A DNA stretch of 64,000 bases from Pseudomonadaceae bacterium (GCA_024743175.1 JANSXA010000007.1:62001-126000), one strand, 5' to 3'; shown: positions 35,640 to 45,175, numbered from the stretch's first letter. Notes: generated by a model not told the origin, from the letters alone. Numbers and translations: made by a program.

Positions 35640-37448
35640 ATGGGCATCGTCGACGTCGTTTCCACCCTTACTCAAGTTCCCAGCCTGCTTAAACTGAAAA
35701 AAGGTCTTGTACCGCGCCCGGCGGATACCGTCGACTGCTACGGCGCCAGGGTACAGGCGAATGCGGAACGCTTCCCTGAGCACACTGCCATCGTCTTTGA
35801 AGGCACAGAGATAAACTGGCGCGACTTCAACGCGCTGGCTAATCAATACGCCAATTATTTCAAAGCCGAGGGCTTACAGCGGGGCGACTGTGTCAGTGTA
35901 ATGATGGAAAACCGCATCGAGTACCTGGCGTTAATTGTTGGCTTAAACAAAATTGGGGTTACGGCAGGCCTGATCAACACAAACCTGACAGGCCGTCCGC
36001 TCAGTCACTGCGTTAGTGTCACACATTCAAAAAAATGTGTATTTGGCAGTGAGGTTGGAGATGCAGTCAGCGAAATCAGCAGCGAACTGGACCTGGATGA
36101 AGGTGATGATTTTTACGTGGTCCCGGATGGAGCCAACGTCAACGGCTGTAATTGGGCTAAGAACCTGACGGAACAGGCTTCATCTGTCGCAACAGATAAT
36201 CCACCAGACACACAAAGCACAACTCTGGGTGAGACCTGTTTATACATCTTCACATCAGGGACGACGGGGCTGCCTAAAGCCGCCGTTCTTTCCAACAGAC
36301 GCTATCTCACCGCTGCTGACTTATCTGCTCAGGCAGGACTGAAACTCACTGAAAAAGATCGTTTGTATATCTGTTTACCGCTCTATCACGCCACCGGCCT
36401 GCTGCTCGGCGTCGGCTCATCGTTCAGCTCCGGCGCCAGCATGTTTATCCGACGTAAATTTTCAGCCAGCAACTTTTTACCCGAGGTCAGGGACAACAAC
36501 TGCACAGGTTTCATCTACATCGGCGAACTGTGCCGCTACCTGACAAACTCAGAGCCAAAACCTGACGACCACAACAATCCGATCCGAGTCATGATGGGCA
36601 ACGGTCTGCGACCTGACATCTGGAAGTCGTTTAAGAAACGTTACGGCATCAAACGCATCACTGAGATTTACGGCGCGTCCGAAGGCAATGTGTCATTTGC
36701 CAACCTGTTGAACAAAGACTGTACCGTGGGCTTTACCTCGGTAGAAGTTACGCTGGTCAAATACGACGTGCATGATGACGAAATTGTGCGGGACGCTGAT
36801 GGTTTCTGTATTCCCGTCCCGGACGGTGAGCCAGGTCTGATGCTGGGGAAGATCACCGAAGATACCCTGTTTGAAGGCTATACAGACCCCGAAGCCACCG
36901 AGAAAAAGATCATTCGCAACGCCCTGGAAACCGGCGACGCCTGGTTCAACTCCGGTGACCTGATGCGCGTGGTCGATGTCGGTTTCACCCTTGGCTATAA
37001 CCACTATCAGTTTGTCGACCGGGTTGGAGACACTTTCCGCTGGAGAAGCGAAAACGTCTCAACTAACGAGGTCGGAGAAATCATCAACGGCTTCGAGCAG
37101 GTTAAATTCTGTAACGTCTACGGTGTTGAAGTGCCCGGCGCTGAAGGCCGTGCGGGCATGGCCGCTATCACCCTGGCAGATGGCGTAGAAAGCCTTGACC
37201 TGGAGGCGTTTTCAAAATACGTGCGGCATGAACTGCCCGCTTACGCGATTCCGGTGTTTCTTCGCATCCAACCTGAAATAGAAGTGACCGGCACATTTAA
37301 AATGGTCAAGGGTGACCTGCGTAAAGAGGCGTACAATATCGATCAGATCTCTGACCCGGTTTACGTCATGGCCAGTGGCAGCGAGAGCTATCAGGAGCTT
37401 GATGAGACAATGCTGGCTTCAATTCGTGCAGCCCAGGCAGGCTACTGA
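35640..37448 (+). CDS. Long-chain acyl-CoA synthetase (FATP-like)
   Basis: 602 residues of the ANL superfamily. AMP-binding P-loop IFTSGTTGLPKA (about 203-214), YGASEGN adenine motif, SGDLMRVVDVG, and a C-terminal lid with GTFKMVKGDL carrying the catalytic Lys. The overall layout resembles long-chain/very-long-chain FATP-type ligases. It activates a fatty or other carboxylic acid to its CoA ester at the membrane or in the cytosol. Stands alone between the MBL gene (divergent) and a structured spacer. Confidence 0.88.
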   Translation: MGIVDVVSTLTQVPSLLKLKKGLVPRPADTVDCYGARVQANAERFPEHTAIVFEGTEINWRDFNALANQYANYFKAEGLQRGDCVSVMMENRIEYLALIVGLNKIGVTAGLINTNLTGRPLSHCVSVTHSKKCVFGSEVGDAVSEISSELDLDEGDDFYVVPDGANVNGCNWAKNLTEQASSVATDNPPDTQSTTLGETCLYIFTSGTTGLPKAAVLSNRRYLTAADLSAQAGLKLTEKDRLYICLPLYHATGLLLGVGSSFSSGASMFIRRKFSASNFLPEVRDNNCTGFIYIGELCRYLTNSEPKPDDHNNPIRVMMGNGLRPDIWKSFKKRYGIKRITEIYGASEGNVSFANLLNKDCTVGFTSVEVTLVKYDVHDDEIVRDADGFCIPVPDGEPGLMLGKITEDTLFEGYTDPEATEKKIIRNALETGDAWFNSGDLMRVVDVGFTLGYNHYQFVDRVGDTFRWRSENVSTNEVGEIINGFEQVKFCNVYGVEVPGAEGRAGMAAITLADGVESLDLEAFSKYVRHELPAYAIPVFLRIQPEIEVTGTFKMVKGDLRKEAYNIDQISDPVYVMASGSESYQELDETMLASIRAAQAGY

Positions 37449-37479
37449 AGCCATATTATCCCGAGCCAGGGAAAAGAAT

Positions 37480-37546
37480 GGTCCGCTGCAGCGTAGGGAC
37501 GGGAGGGAGCTAATTCCCGAAAGGGAGCGAGCTGCTGCAGCGAACC
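37480..37546. repeat. Long imperfect inverted repeat with inner GNRA-type hairpin
   Basis: Outer arms of 13 bases pair with one mismatch (37480-37492 with 37534-37546, GGTCCGCTGCAGC against GCTGCAGCGAACC). Inside lies TCCC-GAAA-GGGA (37515-37526). Sits in the 207-base gap before the phosphatase gene. It could be a structured RNA element, a REP-like repeat or an attenuator; no U-tract follows. Confidence 0.45.
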
Positions 37547-37655
37547 TGATGAACAAAGCCGGTACTGCTGGGTCCGGCGTCTCATCACGATGCCTACTAT
37601 AGTTCGCTCAAATGAACACAAACTGAACATCAATCTTGGCTGTGCAAAAAGTCTT

Positions 37656-38255
37656 ATGACAAAAGCAGTGCTTCTGGATCTTGGTAACGTTGTGCTGGGC
37701 GTGGATTTCAGGCGCGTTTTCAGCGCGTGGGCAGAGGCAGCCAATGTATCGGAAAAAGTATTCTACGAACGCTGGCAGCTTGATGCGGCCTATGCGGATC
37801 ATGAAACAGGGAAAATAGACTTCGACGAATACTCGGATCGACTGGCAGAAAGGTTTGAGGTGAACTTGAGCCGGGAACAGTGGCGGGATGGATGGAACAG
37901 CCTGTGGACGGAACCCTTCCATAGCGTGATTGAATTGCTGCCAGCTATTGCCAGTCACTATGACCTGTATGCGTTCACCAACACAAACGACACGCATGCC
38001 CAGTGCTGGCGAGCTTTATATGGCAGCGCGTTGACCTCTTTCGAGCATATTTTTGTTTCTTCGGAGATTGGTGTGCGGAAGCCTCACGTTGACGCTTTCC
38101 ACTATGTCTGCCAAGCCGCCGGATCAGAAGCTGAGCACACTCTGTTTCTGGATGACACTCTGGAGAATGTCAGTGGCGCTTTAGATGCAGGCCTGCAGGC
38201 ACATCATGTCACCAGCGAGGACGAAGTTGTCCGTCATTTACAGCGCCTGCTATAA
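37656..38255 (+). CDS. HAD-family phosphatase, YihX-like
   Basis: 199 residues from the ATG at 37656, which places the HAD motif I (LLDLGNVVLGVDF, nucleophile D8) at the usual distance from the start; an upstream in-frame ATG at 37590 adds an unlikely tail. DLGNV with Gly in place of the second Asp, FTNTND motif II and FLDDTLENV motif IV match YihX-type sugar-phosphate phosphatases. Its end overlaps the convergent MAPEG gene by six bases. Confidence 0.85.
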   Translation: MTKAVLLDLGNVVLGVDFRRVFSAWAEAANVSEKVFYERWQLDAAYADHETGKIDFDEYSDRLAERFEVNLSREQWRDGWNSLWTEPFHSVIELLPAIASHYDLYAFTNTNDTHAQCWRALYGSALTSFEHIFVSSEIGVRKPHVDAFHYVCQAAGSEAEHTLFLDDTLENVSGALDAGLQAHHVTSEDEVVRHLQRLL

Positions 38256-38669
38256 AGCCATATAGATGGTTCGTAGCAACAAAGTCAGCAACACAAGACT
38301 CCCCACTGCAAACAAGCCAAACCGAACAATGATGACATTGCCAGTTGCCTGCACCAGTGAGTGAACAACTCTGACGCCGACATAAGCCCACGCCAGAATC
38401 ACCTGTATCGAATCGACTGCACCCAGCATGGCAGCACACAACACCAGCGCGTAGAAGATCGTGGGTTGCTCATGCAGATGGTTGTAGTTGTCTGCAACGC
38501 GGGCAACTTCCGGCGGCAAGATGAGCGGCGCGCCGGTTCGCGATAACTCCTTTACATCTATCTGCGCTTTTTGCATCGCAGGAATTCGTGTGACGTACAT
38601 CCAGAGCCACATCACAAATGTCCAGGATATGAGCCCCAGGATGGGATATAGCAGTGCAGCTTGCGACAT
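38250..38669 (-). CDS. MAPEG-family membrane protein
   Basis: 139 residues, four helices, with the MAPEG signature DNYNHLHEQPTIFYAL that forms the glutathione-binding region in eukaryotic relatives. Bacterial members have uncertain functions; some have glutathione transferase or peroxidase activity. The membrane trimer fold is inferred. Last gene of a minus-strand run. Confidence 0.9.
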   Translation of the reverse strand: MSQAALLYPILGLISWTFVMWLWMYVTRIPAMQKAQIDVKELSRTGAPLILPPEVARVADNYNHLHEQPTIFYALVLCAAMLGAVDSIQVILAWAYVGVRVVHSLVQATGNVIIVRFGLFAVGSLVLLTLLLRTIYMAL

Positions 38670-38716
38670 ATTAAGTTCCTTTCATTAGCCAGGCGTACCG
38701 CACGCTGTGAGCAGCG

Positions 38717-40036
38717 TTACGACTGGCGGAAATTGTCATTCAGAATTCGTACTTCACGCTGAGGATAAGGAATTTCCATTCCGTTCTCCTGAATGGAGCG
38801 CCAGATCGCATGTAACAAATCAGCACCCACACGATTAGGTCCGTCATCTACACCTTCCATCCAGAATTCAACCAGGATATCTATACCATTGTCACCAAAA
38901 CCGGCGATTTCAGCATCAGGTCGTTCTTCAATGGGCAGATCGTCACCACTGATAACTTTTGGATGTTCGGCGCAGATCTGGCGAATATTCTCAAACAGAA
39001 GATCAAGGTCAGTTGAGTATGCCACCTGAAATTCAAGCGGGTAGCGCTGCTTGATATTCTTATGTGTCCAATTGGTATAAGACGTCGTTATGAACTGCTC
39101 GTTAGGAACAACAATATCTTTGCCGTCATAGGTTTCCAGAACGCCGAACCTCATATTCAGTTCGCGCAATGTTCCACTGCGGCCATCTTCAAGCTCAACA
39201 TGGTCACCAATTGCTATGGAACGGTCGAGCAGAATGATGATGCCGGATACAAAATTGGACGCTATCTGCTGCAGGCCAAAACCCAGACCCACACCAAGTG
39301 CACCGCCGAACACCGCAAGCGCAGTGAGATTAATACCCATGATCTGCAGCAGCAGAAGGAAAATGACAACAAAGAGCGCAATCTCAAACAGTTTTGCAAA
39401 CACTTCCCGCGTGCCGATATCCATGGACTCTCGGCTGCGGATTGCCTGTTTGCCCGCTGTATTGGAGATTCTGCCCAACCAGAACAGCACCGCACCAAAG
39501 ATTAGCGTGCGTATCAACGCATAAGCTGAGATCCGAATATCTCCAGCAGTCAGCGAAATGCCATCGAGGAACTCGACGACATCATCCAGCAGACCAAAAA
39601 CATGCAGCGTGGCGATTGGCATACCCAACCAGGTTAACAAGGCTTTTACGCCGCGATTGCGAACAAACTTCGACGCGATAGTGTAAATAAGAAAAACGAC
39701 AGCAACGCCCTGGGCCAGACGTATCAACCAGGCCTGTTGCCAGATTGATTCACCGAGTGTGATTGCAACTTCCAGGAAAAATATATTCAGTACCGGAAAA
39801 ACAAACACCCGCAGCCGATGGAAGAACGAAGAGAAGCCTGAAAACCGACTACCAGAGGGCTCTTTGGCGAACACAGGAACAGATTTGCGAACAACTGCTG
39901 CCAGCAGAAAGGCGATGAGCACCGCACCGCCAATGGCACCTATCTGGGCATAAAACTGCGGGCTTGCGGCCCAGTTTGCAGCTGCCCGCCAGGCCTCGTT
40001 TACATATTCCATCAGCGCCGCGCTATCAAATTCCAT
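38717..40036 (-). CDS. MscS-family mechanosensitive ion channel
   Basis: 439 residues from the ATG at 40036, chosen because GAGGAAT stands about six bases upstream; a GTG at 40051 is also in frame. Several N-terminal helices, then the pore helix and the beta domain with GLGFGLQQIASNFVSGIIIL followed by DRSIAIGDHVEL, the MscS hallmark, and VPNEQFITTSYTNWT. An inner-membrane channel that opens under osmotic downshift. Overlaps the upstream YkgJ gene. Confidence 0.92.
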   Translation of the reverse strand: MEFDSAALMEYVNEAWRAAANWAASPQFYAQIGAIGGAVLIAFLLAAVVRKSVPVFAKEPSGSRFSGFSSFFHRLRVFVFPVLNIFFLEVAITLGESIWQQAWLIRLAQGVAVVFLIYTIASKFVRNRGVKALLTWLGMPIATLHVFGLLDDVVEFLDGISLTAGDIRISAYALIRTLIFGAVLFWLGRISNTAGKQAIRSRESMDIGTREVFAKLFEIALFVVIFLLLLQIMGINLTALAVFGGALGVGLGFGLQQIASNFVSGIIILLDRSIAIGDHVELEDGRSGTLRELNMRFGVLETYDGKDIVVPNEQFITTSYTNWTHKNIKQRYPLEFQVAYSTDLDLLFENIRQICAEHPKVISGDDLPIEERPDAEIAGFGDNGIDILVEFWMEGVDDGPNRVGADLLHAIWRSIQENGMEIPYPQREVRILNDNFRQS

Positions 40037-40047
40037 CGAAACATTCC

Positions 40048-40302
40048 TCACACATGTGTTACCTCTTCCATGACCGCCAGCACTTGCAACGCGTCCTGGC
40101 GACTGCTCCCACAGATATCGGGCTCAGGTTTGAACTGCGCACAAACCCGCGGTCGGCGGGGATCACCCCACAGATCGCAAGCATAACTCTCATCAAGATG
40201 CGGGCAGCGCACCCCCGCGGCTTTACCATCAGGCAGACCGGGAAGTGGCGATGAAATGGATGGCGCTATACAACACGCGCCGCAGTCTGATCGGCAATCC
40301 AA
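40048..40302 (-). CDS. YkgJ-family cysteine-cluster protein
   Basis: 84 residues with eight Cys (C3, C7, C10, C11, C33, C42, C54, C64) in the pattern CxxxCxxCC...C of the YkgJ/zinc- or iron-chelating family. Only a TTG start (40302) is available: the frame closes upstream at the stop of the LLM gene, 12 bases before it and in the same frame. The 3' end overlaps the alternative GTG start of mscS by four bases. Metal binding is the likely property; the role is unknown. Confidence 0.8.
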   Translation of the reverse strand: MDCRSDCGACCIAPSISSPLPGLPDGKAAGVRCPHLDESYACDLWGDPRRPRVCAQFKPEPDICGSSRQDALQVLAVMEEVTHV

Positions 40303-40314
40303 TATCGTTGCGCT

Positions 40315-41187
40315 TCAGCTGTTAAACTGATGAGCAATGCCAGCGTACTGCTCTATTAGCGGCAAAACGGTATCTGCGTCAGCAGGCGGTAGCCCGAAAA
40401 TCACGCGATTAAAACCATCATCAATTAAACCCTCAATAATCGCTGGATCCGGCCCTACGCCAAAGATACTGAAATCCGGCTCACCCTTTCGCCCGGCCTC
40501 AGACCAGGCCGCTCTGGTCTGTTCTATGCCGGCCCTGTAATCGACCGCACCGCTCGCAGAAGCACGAGCAGGGTTCTGATAAATCGGAAACCAGCCGTGG
40601 CCGTATTCTGCAATACGTTTATACACATACTTGGTCGAGGCGCCCAGCAAAACAGGTGGGCCACCTGCCTGGACAGGTTTGGGGTAGGACCAGAGTTTTT
40701 CGAAGTCAACAAATTGCCCATGAAACTCCGCTTCCTCTTCAGTCCAGATCTGTTGCATGGCGAGCACCCGTTCCCGCAATATTTTCCAGCGTTGGGAAAA
40801 TTGCGTACCGTGATTCTCCATCTCTTCAGCATTCCACCCCGCGCCTACACCAAGCAATACACGACCGCCGCTCAGGTGATCCAATGAAGCCACCTGTTTT
40901 GCCATCAGTATGGGATCTCGTTCAGTGACGAGTGCAATTCCAGTCCCCACTTTGAGGTCGTGTGTAACGCTTGCAGCTGCGCTTAGAGCGACAAAAGGAT
41001 CGTGAGTGTGCCAATACTCTTTTGGCAGATCCGCGCCACCAGGCCAGGCAGAGCGCCTGCTTGCAGGGATATGGGTATGTTCGGGAAAGAACAGGGATTC
41101 AAAGCCAAACGCCTCAGCTTCCCGTGCCAGCGTATCCGGACGCACGGCATAATCCGCCGGGAACATCAATAAACCAAATTGTGTCAT
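40315..41187 (-). CDS. LLM-class F420-dependent-type oxidoreductase
   Basis: 290 residues with the luciferase-like barrel: FGFESLFFPEHTHIP, HDPFVALSAAASVT, ALVTERDPILMAKQVASLDHLSGGRVLLGVGAGWN. This is the standard pattern of actinobacterial-type F420 LLM enzymes (TIGR03619-like). No F420 biosynthesis gene is in the window, so FMN or F420 use is open. Precedes the YkgJ gene by 12 bases on the same strand. Confidence 0.88.
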   Translation of the reverse strand: MTQFGLLMFPADYAVRPDTLAREAEAFGFESLFFPEHTHIPASRRSAWPGGADLPKEYWHTHDPFVALSAAASVTHDLKVGTGIALVTERDPILMAKQVASLDHLSGGRVLLGVGAGWNAEEMENHGTQFSQRWKILRERVLAMQQIWTEEEAEFHGQFVDFEKLWSYPKPVQAGGPPVLLGASTKYVYKRIAEYGHGWFPIYQNPARASASGAVDYRAGIEQTRAAWSEAGRKGEPDFSIFGVGPDPAIIEGLIDDGFNRVIFGLPPADADTVLPLIEQYAGIAHQFNS

Positions 41188-41273
41188 TTAACCCCCCTCA
41201 TTTTCACGCATGAGTCTAACGCGTCGGGAGATGACATGACGAGCCTCTTAAAGGTTAAGAGACCCAGAGGGAA

Positions 41274-42002
41274 TTAGAGGGCGGGGTTGCCGTCGATGCT
41301 GGGACCTTCAAGCGTTGTCAGGTACCGGTCGATCTTCTTTACATAACGATTGGCCGCTTCGTCACGGTGACCGCGAGCATAGGGACCCACGTTGTACGCT
41401 GCCAGAGCGCACGTCATATCGCCTTCGCAACGATCAAGCATGTGCGAGAGCACTTGTGCGCCACAGTAAACATTTTGTTCCGGGTCATGAAGCTGATCCC
41501 GCGCACCACAGAAATCACCCCAGTACTCGGGTCTGACCTGAGCGGGTCCAATTGCACCAACGTGTGATTGCGCAGTTTTGCGAAAAGAGCTTTCTGTAAC
41601 AACCAGGCTCGCTAACAGTTCTGGTTTGATGCCCTGACGTTCTGATGCTTCCAGTATCCAGTCAGCAAACTCGTTGGCTATGCTGCCCTGTATCCCAAAT
41701 GCATCACTCACCCGGTTACCAAAATGAGCCACCTCTTTCTGCCGAATCAATCGGCTGGTTGCCGCGGGCATTGCAAACGCAATACGCTCGTAGCCCTGAT
41801 GGGCTATGACATTACCCACGGAAAAGCTGATGAGTGCAAGCGTAACGACAGTCGCGGCAAAACCTGCCAACGACAAAAAAACTGCCTTTGGCGTTCTCGC
41901 ACAGGCCAGCCCTAACGCTGAATTCCGAATTGCTCTCCTGATGGAAACCAATCGATCAGCGACAGTGACTGCATCGAATTGTTCTGATCGCTCGTGCGTC
42001 AT
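41274..42002 (-). CDS. Lytic transglycosylase (SLT domain) with N-terminal membrane anchor
   Basis: 242 residues from the ATG at 42002, which has AAGGA seven bases upstream; a longer frame to 42077 is Arg/Lys-rich and unlikely. One membrane helix (about 38-65, SLAGFAATVVTLALISFSVG), then an SLT domain: catalytic Glu in VVTESSFRK, followed by VGAIGPAQVRPEYWG and LAAYNVGP. Cleaves peptidoglycan glycan strands in the periplasm. Shorter than Slt70 or MltC. Confidence 0.88.
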   Translation of the reverse strand: MTHERSEQFDAVTVADRLVSIRRAIRNSALGLACARTPKAVFLSLAGFAATVVTLALISFSVGNVIAHQGYERIAFAMPAATSRLIRQKEVAHFGNRVSDAFGIQGSIANEFADWILEASERQGIKPELLASLVVTESSFRKTAQSHVGAIGPAQVRPEYWGDFCGARDQLHDPEQNVYCGAQVLSHMLDRCEGDMTCALAAYNVGPYARGHRDEAANRYVKKIDRYLTTLEGPSIDGNPAL

Positions 42003-42343
42003 TAATCGATTCCTTGCATTCCCTATCCCGTGCTTGCGTGCCTGCGGGCCTTTCGAGCGGCGTTGGTGTCTTTGCACCGGGACATCTTGATCAACTGTGA
42101 TGCGTGCCCACTTCGGCCTTGTCGTGCGGCGCGTATTCTATATGGCACGCGTCACACTATGAACCTTATTTTAGTCGCTCTGGCGTCAATTCCAGGTGAG
42201 TGCCTTGTAAGCGCCTTTTAAGTTAGTGCCCGCTTACTTAGCAGCACATGGAAAAAGCGCGCTACAAGGTACTAGGCAGGCTCGAAACACCTACCCTTAT
42301 GAAAAATTAGTATAAAAGCGAGAGAGATATTCCCGTTTGCATG
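42003..42343. other. Intergenic region upstream of the transglycosylase
   Basis: 341 bases without a recognised gene. It contains a 12-bp inverted repeat at 42097-42155 (separate entry) and an A+T-rich promoter-like stretch near 42300-42320. No tRNA or known RNA was seen. Confidence 0.5.
42097..42155. repeat. 12-bp inverted repeat (one wobble pair)
   Basis: GTGATGCGTGCC (42097-42108) pairs with GGCACGCGTCAC (42144-42155), with a 35-base interior. It lies about 95 bases upstream of the transglycosylase start. Could be an operator or part of an RNA leader. Confidence 0.4.
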
Positions 42344-43351
42344 CTAGCCCGCACGCAAAGCCTGAATAATGCTCGCGCGCTGCGTCTCATCCGAAACGGG
42401 AAAGGAAGCACTGGTTCGGTCAACAAAACTGCCATAACGAGACAGCATCTGCGGCGCTATATCCTTTGGCTCACCAACAACGCCAAACTCATTGAGCATG
42501 TCATCCGTAATGAGGGTACCCATTTCTTTCCAACGACCCTGCTTAGACATCGCATTCAGCTCGCCCTGCAGTTCGCCGCAACCAATAGATTCCAGAACGC
42601 CTTTATAAGCCGGAGTAGAACCATAAAAAGCTATGCGTTCCTGGGCTGCCTTTTTGCTGGCAGCAAACTCTGCCTCATCTCTGCCAGTAACGACAAAACA
42701 GGAATAAGACAACTCAAATCCGTCGCGGGTTTTGCCCGCCTTGGCCAGACCCGCTTCAATTGCAGGTATGGTAACGGAGTTTATATAGGGCATTGTGCTG
42801 AACGGGTGAATGATCATGCCATCAGCCACCTCTCCTGCGACCTCAGTCATCTTGGGTCCGACAGCCGCCAGAATAACTCGCGGCGCTCCATAGTCTTTGT
42901 CTTCTGGAGTAAAGGCGGGTGTCATAAGTGTGTGCTTATAGTACTTACCAACAAATTCTAACGGATCTCCTTCGTACCAGTTGGACCAGATAGCACGCAT
43001 AGCCAGCACCAGTTCACGCATCTGCGCTGCAGGTGCCCCCCACTGCATGGAGAAACGCTTGGTGATGTGCGGTTTAATCTGCGAACCCAGACCGAGAGTG
43101 AATCGACCCTTCGAATACGCGTTCAGGTCGTGTCCGATATTAGCCAGGTTCATCGGGCTGCGCGCAAACGCCACAGCAATGGAGGTCGCCAGCTCAAGTT
43201 TGCTGCTGTGCTCAGCCGCCAGCAGCAGAGGGAAAAAGGGGTCGTGGTTCATCTCAGCTGTGCGCACACCATCGTACCCTGCAGCTTCCATTTTTTTGAC
43301 TGTATCCGGAATTTTATCCAGCTGATTTCCAATGCCCGCATCTACTTTCAT
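42344..43351 (-). CDS. LLM F420-dependent-type oxidoreductase, tandem copy 2
   Basis: 335 residues of the TIGR03617-like branch (KVDAGIGNQLDKIPDTVKKME start, AVAFARSPMNLANIGHDLN, LGLGSQIKPHITKRFSM, LAAVGPKMTEVAGEVADGM). Clearly a paralogue of the gene 29 bases upstream (43381-44385), sharing these motifs almost letter for letter. Likely acts on a hydrophobic substrate with F420 or FMN. Same-strand spacing implies one transcript with its sister. Confidence 0.88.
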   Translation of the reverse strand: MKVDAGIGNQLDKIPDTVKKMEAAGYDGVRTAEMNHDPFFPLLLAAEHSSKLELATSIAVAFARSPMNLANIGHDLNAYSKGRFTLGLGSQIKPHITKRFSMQWGAPAAQMRELVLAMRAIWSNWYEGDPLEFVGKYYKHTLMTPAFTPEDKDYGAPRVILAAVGPKMTEVAGEVADGMIIHPFSTMPYINSVTIPAIEAGLAKAGKTRDGFELSYSCFVVTGRDEAEFAASKKAAQERIAFYGSTPAYKGVLESIGCGELQGELNAMSKQGRWKEMGTLITDDMLNEFGVVGEPKDIAPQMLSRYGSFVDRTSASFPVSDETQRASIIQALRAG

Positions 43352-43380
43352 CGTTTCGCCCCTCTTTGTTATTTCCGCTG

Positions 43381-44385
43381 TTACGCCGATAGCTCAGCAA
43401 TTATTTTGACTCGATCAGACTTCGGTATGTTGGCATAAGCTGCCGACGTGCGATCTATCAGGTCTCCGTAGCGCCCCTTAATCTGCGAAGCGATGCTATC
43501 GGGCTCGCCGATAACAGCAAATTCCTTCAGGACATCAGGCGTAATGAGCTCACCCATCTCATCCCATCGACCCTGTTTAGACATCATGTTCAACTCACCC
43601 TGCAGCTCCCCGGCACCAATACTGTCGAGGACTGGTTTATAGGCTGGCGTGGATCCGTAAAAAGCGATTTGCTTACATGTGGCCAGTTGAGCAGCGGCGA
43701 GTTCCTCTTCGGTTTTACCTGTTACGACAAACACCGGATAACTGATCTCAAAGTCTTCGCGCTTTTTACCTGACTTGGCAAACCCCCGTTCCAATGCCGG
43801 CAGTGTTGTTTCGCGCAAGTATTTCTCTGTGGTGAATGCGTGCACAATCATGCCGTCTGCGACTTCCCCGGCTACTTCCGTCATCATCGGACCTACTGCG
43901 GCAAGAAAAACCTTCGGCGCGCCGTAGTCGACATCTGTTGGCGTGAACATCGGCGTCATCAGGGTATGCGTATAAAACTTACCTGTGAACTCCAACGGCT
44001 TCCCTTCGTGCCACTTTGCCCAGATCGCACGCATCGCCAGAATATACTCGCGCATCCGCGCCGCCGGGCTTGACCAGGGCATACTGAAGCGTTTGGTGAT
44101 GTGCGGCTTGATCTGCGAGCCCAGACCGAGCACAAAGCGCCCTTTCGAAAAGGCGTTCAGATCATGACCGATATTCGCCATGATCATTGGCGTGCGTGCA
44201 AACGCTACCGCAATCGACGTGACCAGCTCGACGTTTTTGGTATTCTGCGCAGCCACGAGCAAAGGGAAAAACGGGTCATGAGACGTTTCCGCAGTCATGA
44301 TGCCCGCATACCCCATTTCTTCCAGTTCCTGAGCCTGAGCACCTACTGTATCAAGCTCAAATCCCACACCACCATCTACTTTCAT
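43381..44385 (-). CDS. LLM F420-dependent-type oxidoreductase, tandem copy 1
   Basis: 334 residues, TIGR03617-like, with FARTPMIMANIGHDLNAFSK, LGLGSQIKPHITKRFSM, LAAVGPMMTEVAGEVADGM and the shared C-terminal NMMSKQGRWDEMGELIT. Forms a tandem duplicate with the gene at 42344. Both keep the same length and all motifs, so both are probably active and may differ in substrate. GAAATGGGGGACGT lies before the ATG. Confidence 0.88.
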   Translation of the reverse strand: MKVDGGVGFELDTVGAQAQELEEMGYAGIMTAETSHDPFFPLLVAAQNTKNVELVTSIAVAFARTPMIMANIGHDLNAFSKGRFVLGLGSQIKPHITKRFSMPWSSPAARMREYILAMRAIWAKWHEGKPLEFTGKFYTHTLMTPMFTPTDVDYGAPKVFLAAVGPMMTEVAGEVADGMIVHAFTTEKYLRETTLPALERGFAKSGKKREDFEISYPVFVVTGKTEEELAAAQLATCKQIAFYGSTPAYKPVLDSIGAGELQGELNMMSKQGRWDEMGELITPDVLKEFAVIGEPDSIASQIKGRYGDLIDRTSAAYANIPKSDRVKIIAELSA

Positions 44386-44442
44386 ACGTCCCCCATTTCC
44401 TTTTTTGCAAATAAGTCACAGACGAGTTTTGCCCCATCTACC

Positions 44443-45099
44443 TTATTGATTGCCGGGGTAAGTTTCCAATCCAGGATCTGTACGCAACAGTCCGGGTACC
44501 GGCTCACTGTTCCCGATAAAGTGATGAGTTTCTATGTCCTGTGCGGTGAAGGTCAAGCGATAGACCAAATCATTTGGATGCCGGGTGCGTGTGCATTCAA
44601 TCTCGGACAAGCCAAGATAGAATTTCAGAATCACTTTGGACATCACCCCATGCGTCACCAGTGCGACGCTTTCCCATTCACTGTCAAATAGCTCATCCAG
44701 GAAACTGTGTGCTCGCAGCAACATGTCCTGCAACGACTCCCCTTGAGGCGGTGCGAAATAATACGGGTCTTCCAGCCTGTCGGCCCAGGCCTGGGGGTGA
44801 TCCTGCTGGATCTGCTCCAGGGTCAATCCGGACCAGTCGCCGCAATCACGCTCGAGGAGCGCGTCTGCGAAATCGATCGCAGCTTGTGTGTATGAATTAA
44901 TCAGAAAGGCAGTTTCGGTGGTTCGTCCGGCTGGTGATACCCAGAGCTGTTCAACACCACCCAGAGACTTTATCAACGCCCCGTTAACACTTGCCTGCTG
45001 CCGGCCGGCGTCAGTCAGGGGTGAATCCAGGCGCCCCTGCATTCGGCTTTCTACGTTCCACTGGGTTTGCCCGTGGCGCACAATATAGATTGTCTTCAA
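44443..45099 (-). CDS. Histidine phosphatase (phosphoglycerate mutase-like) superfamily protein
   Basis: 218 residues with the RHG motif VRHGQTQWN (H9 phosphorylated), a second-site VSPAGRTTETA Arg, and a THG motif ALVTHGVMSK with the second His. Could be a phosphoglycerate mutase-like phosphatase such as CobC or a general phosphatase. Part of the minus-strand run with LLM and symporter genes; the substrate is unknown. Confidence 0.9.
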   Translation of the reverse strand: MKTIYIVRHGQTQWNVESRMQGRLDSPLTDAGRQQASVNGALIKSLGGVEQLWVSPAGRTTETAFLINSYTQAAIDFADALLERDCGDWSGLTLEQIQQDHPQAWADRLEDPYYFAPPQGESLQDMLLRAHSFLDELFDSEWESVALVTHGVMSKVILKFYLGLSEIECTRTRHPNDLVYRLTFTAQDIETHHFIGNSEPVPGLLRTDPGLETYPGNQ

Positions 45100-45175
45100 A
45101 CAAACACTCGCAAATCCGCAACCGAACCTGAAGATTCAGAGGATATCATCCTGAACCAGAAGAGGCAGACTAAAC

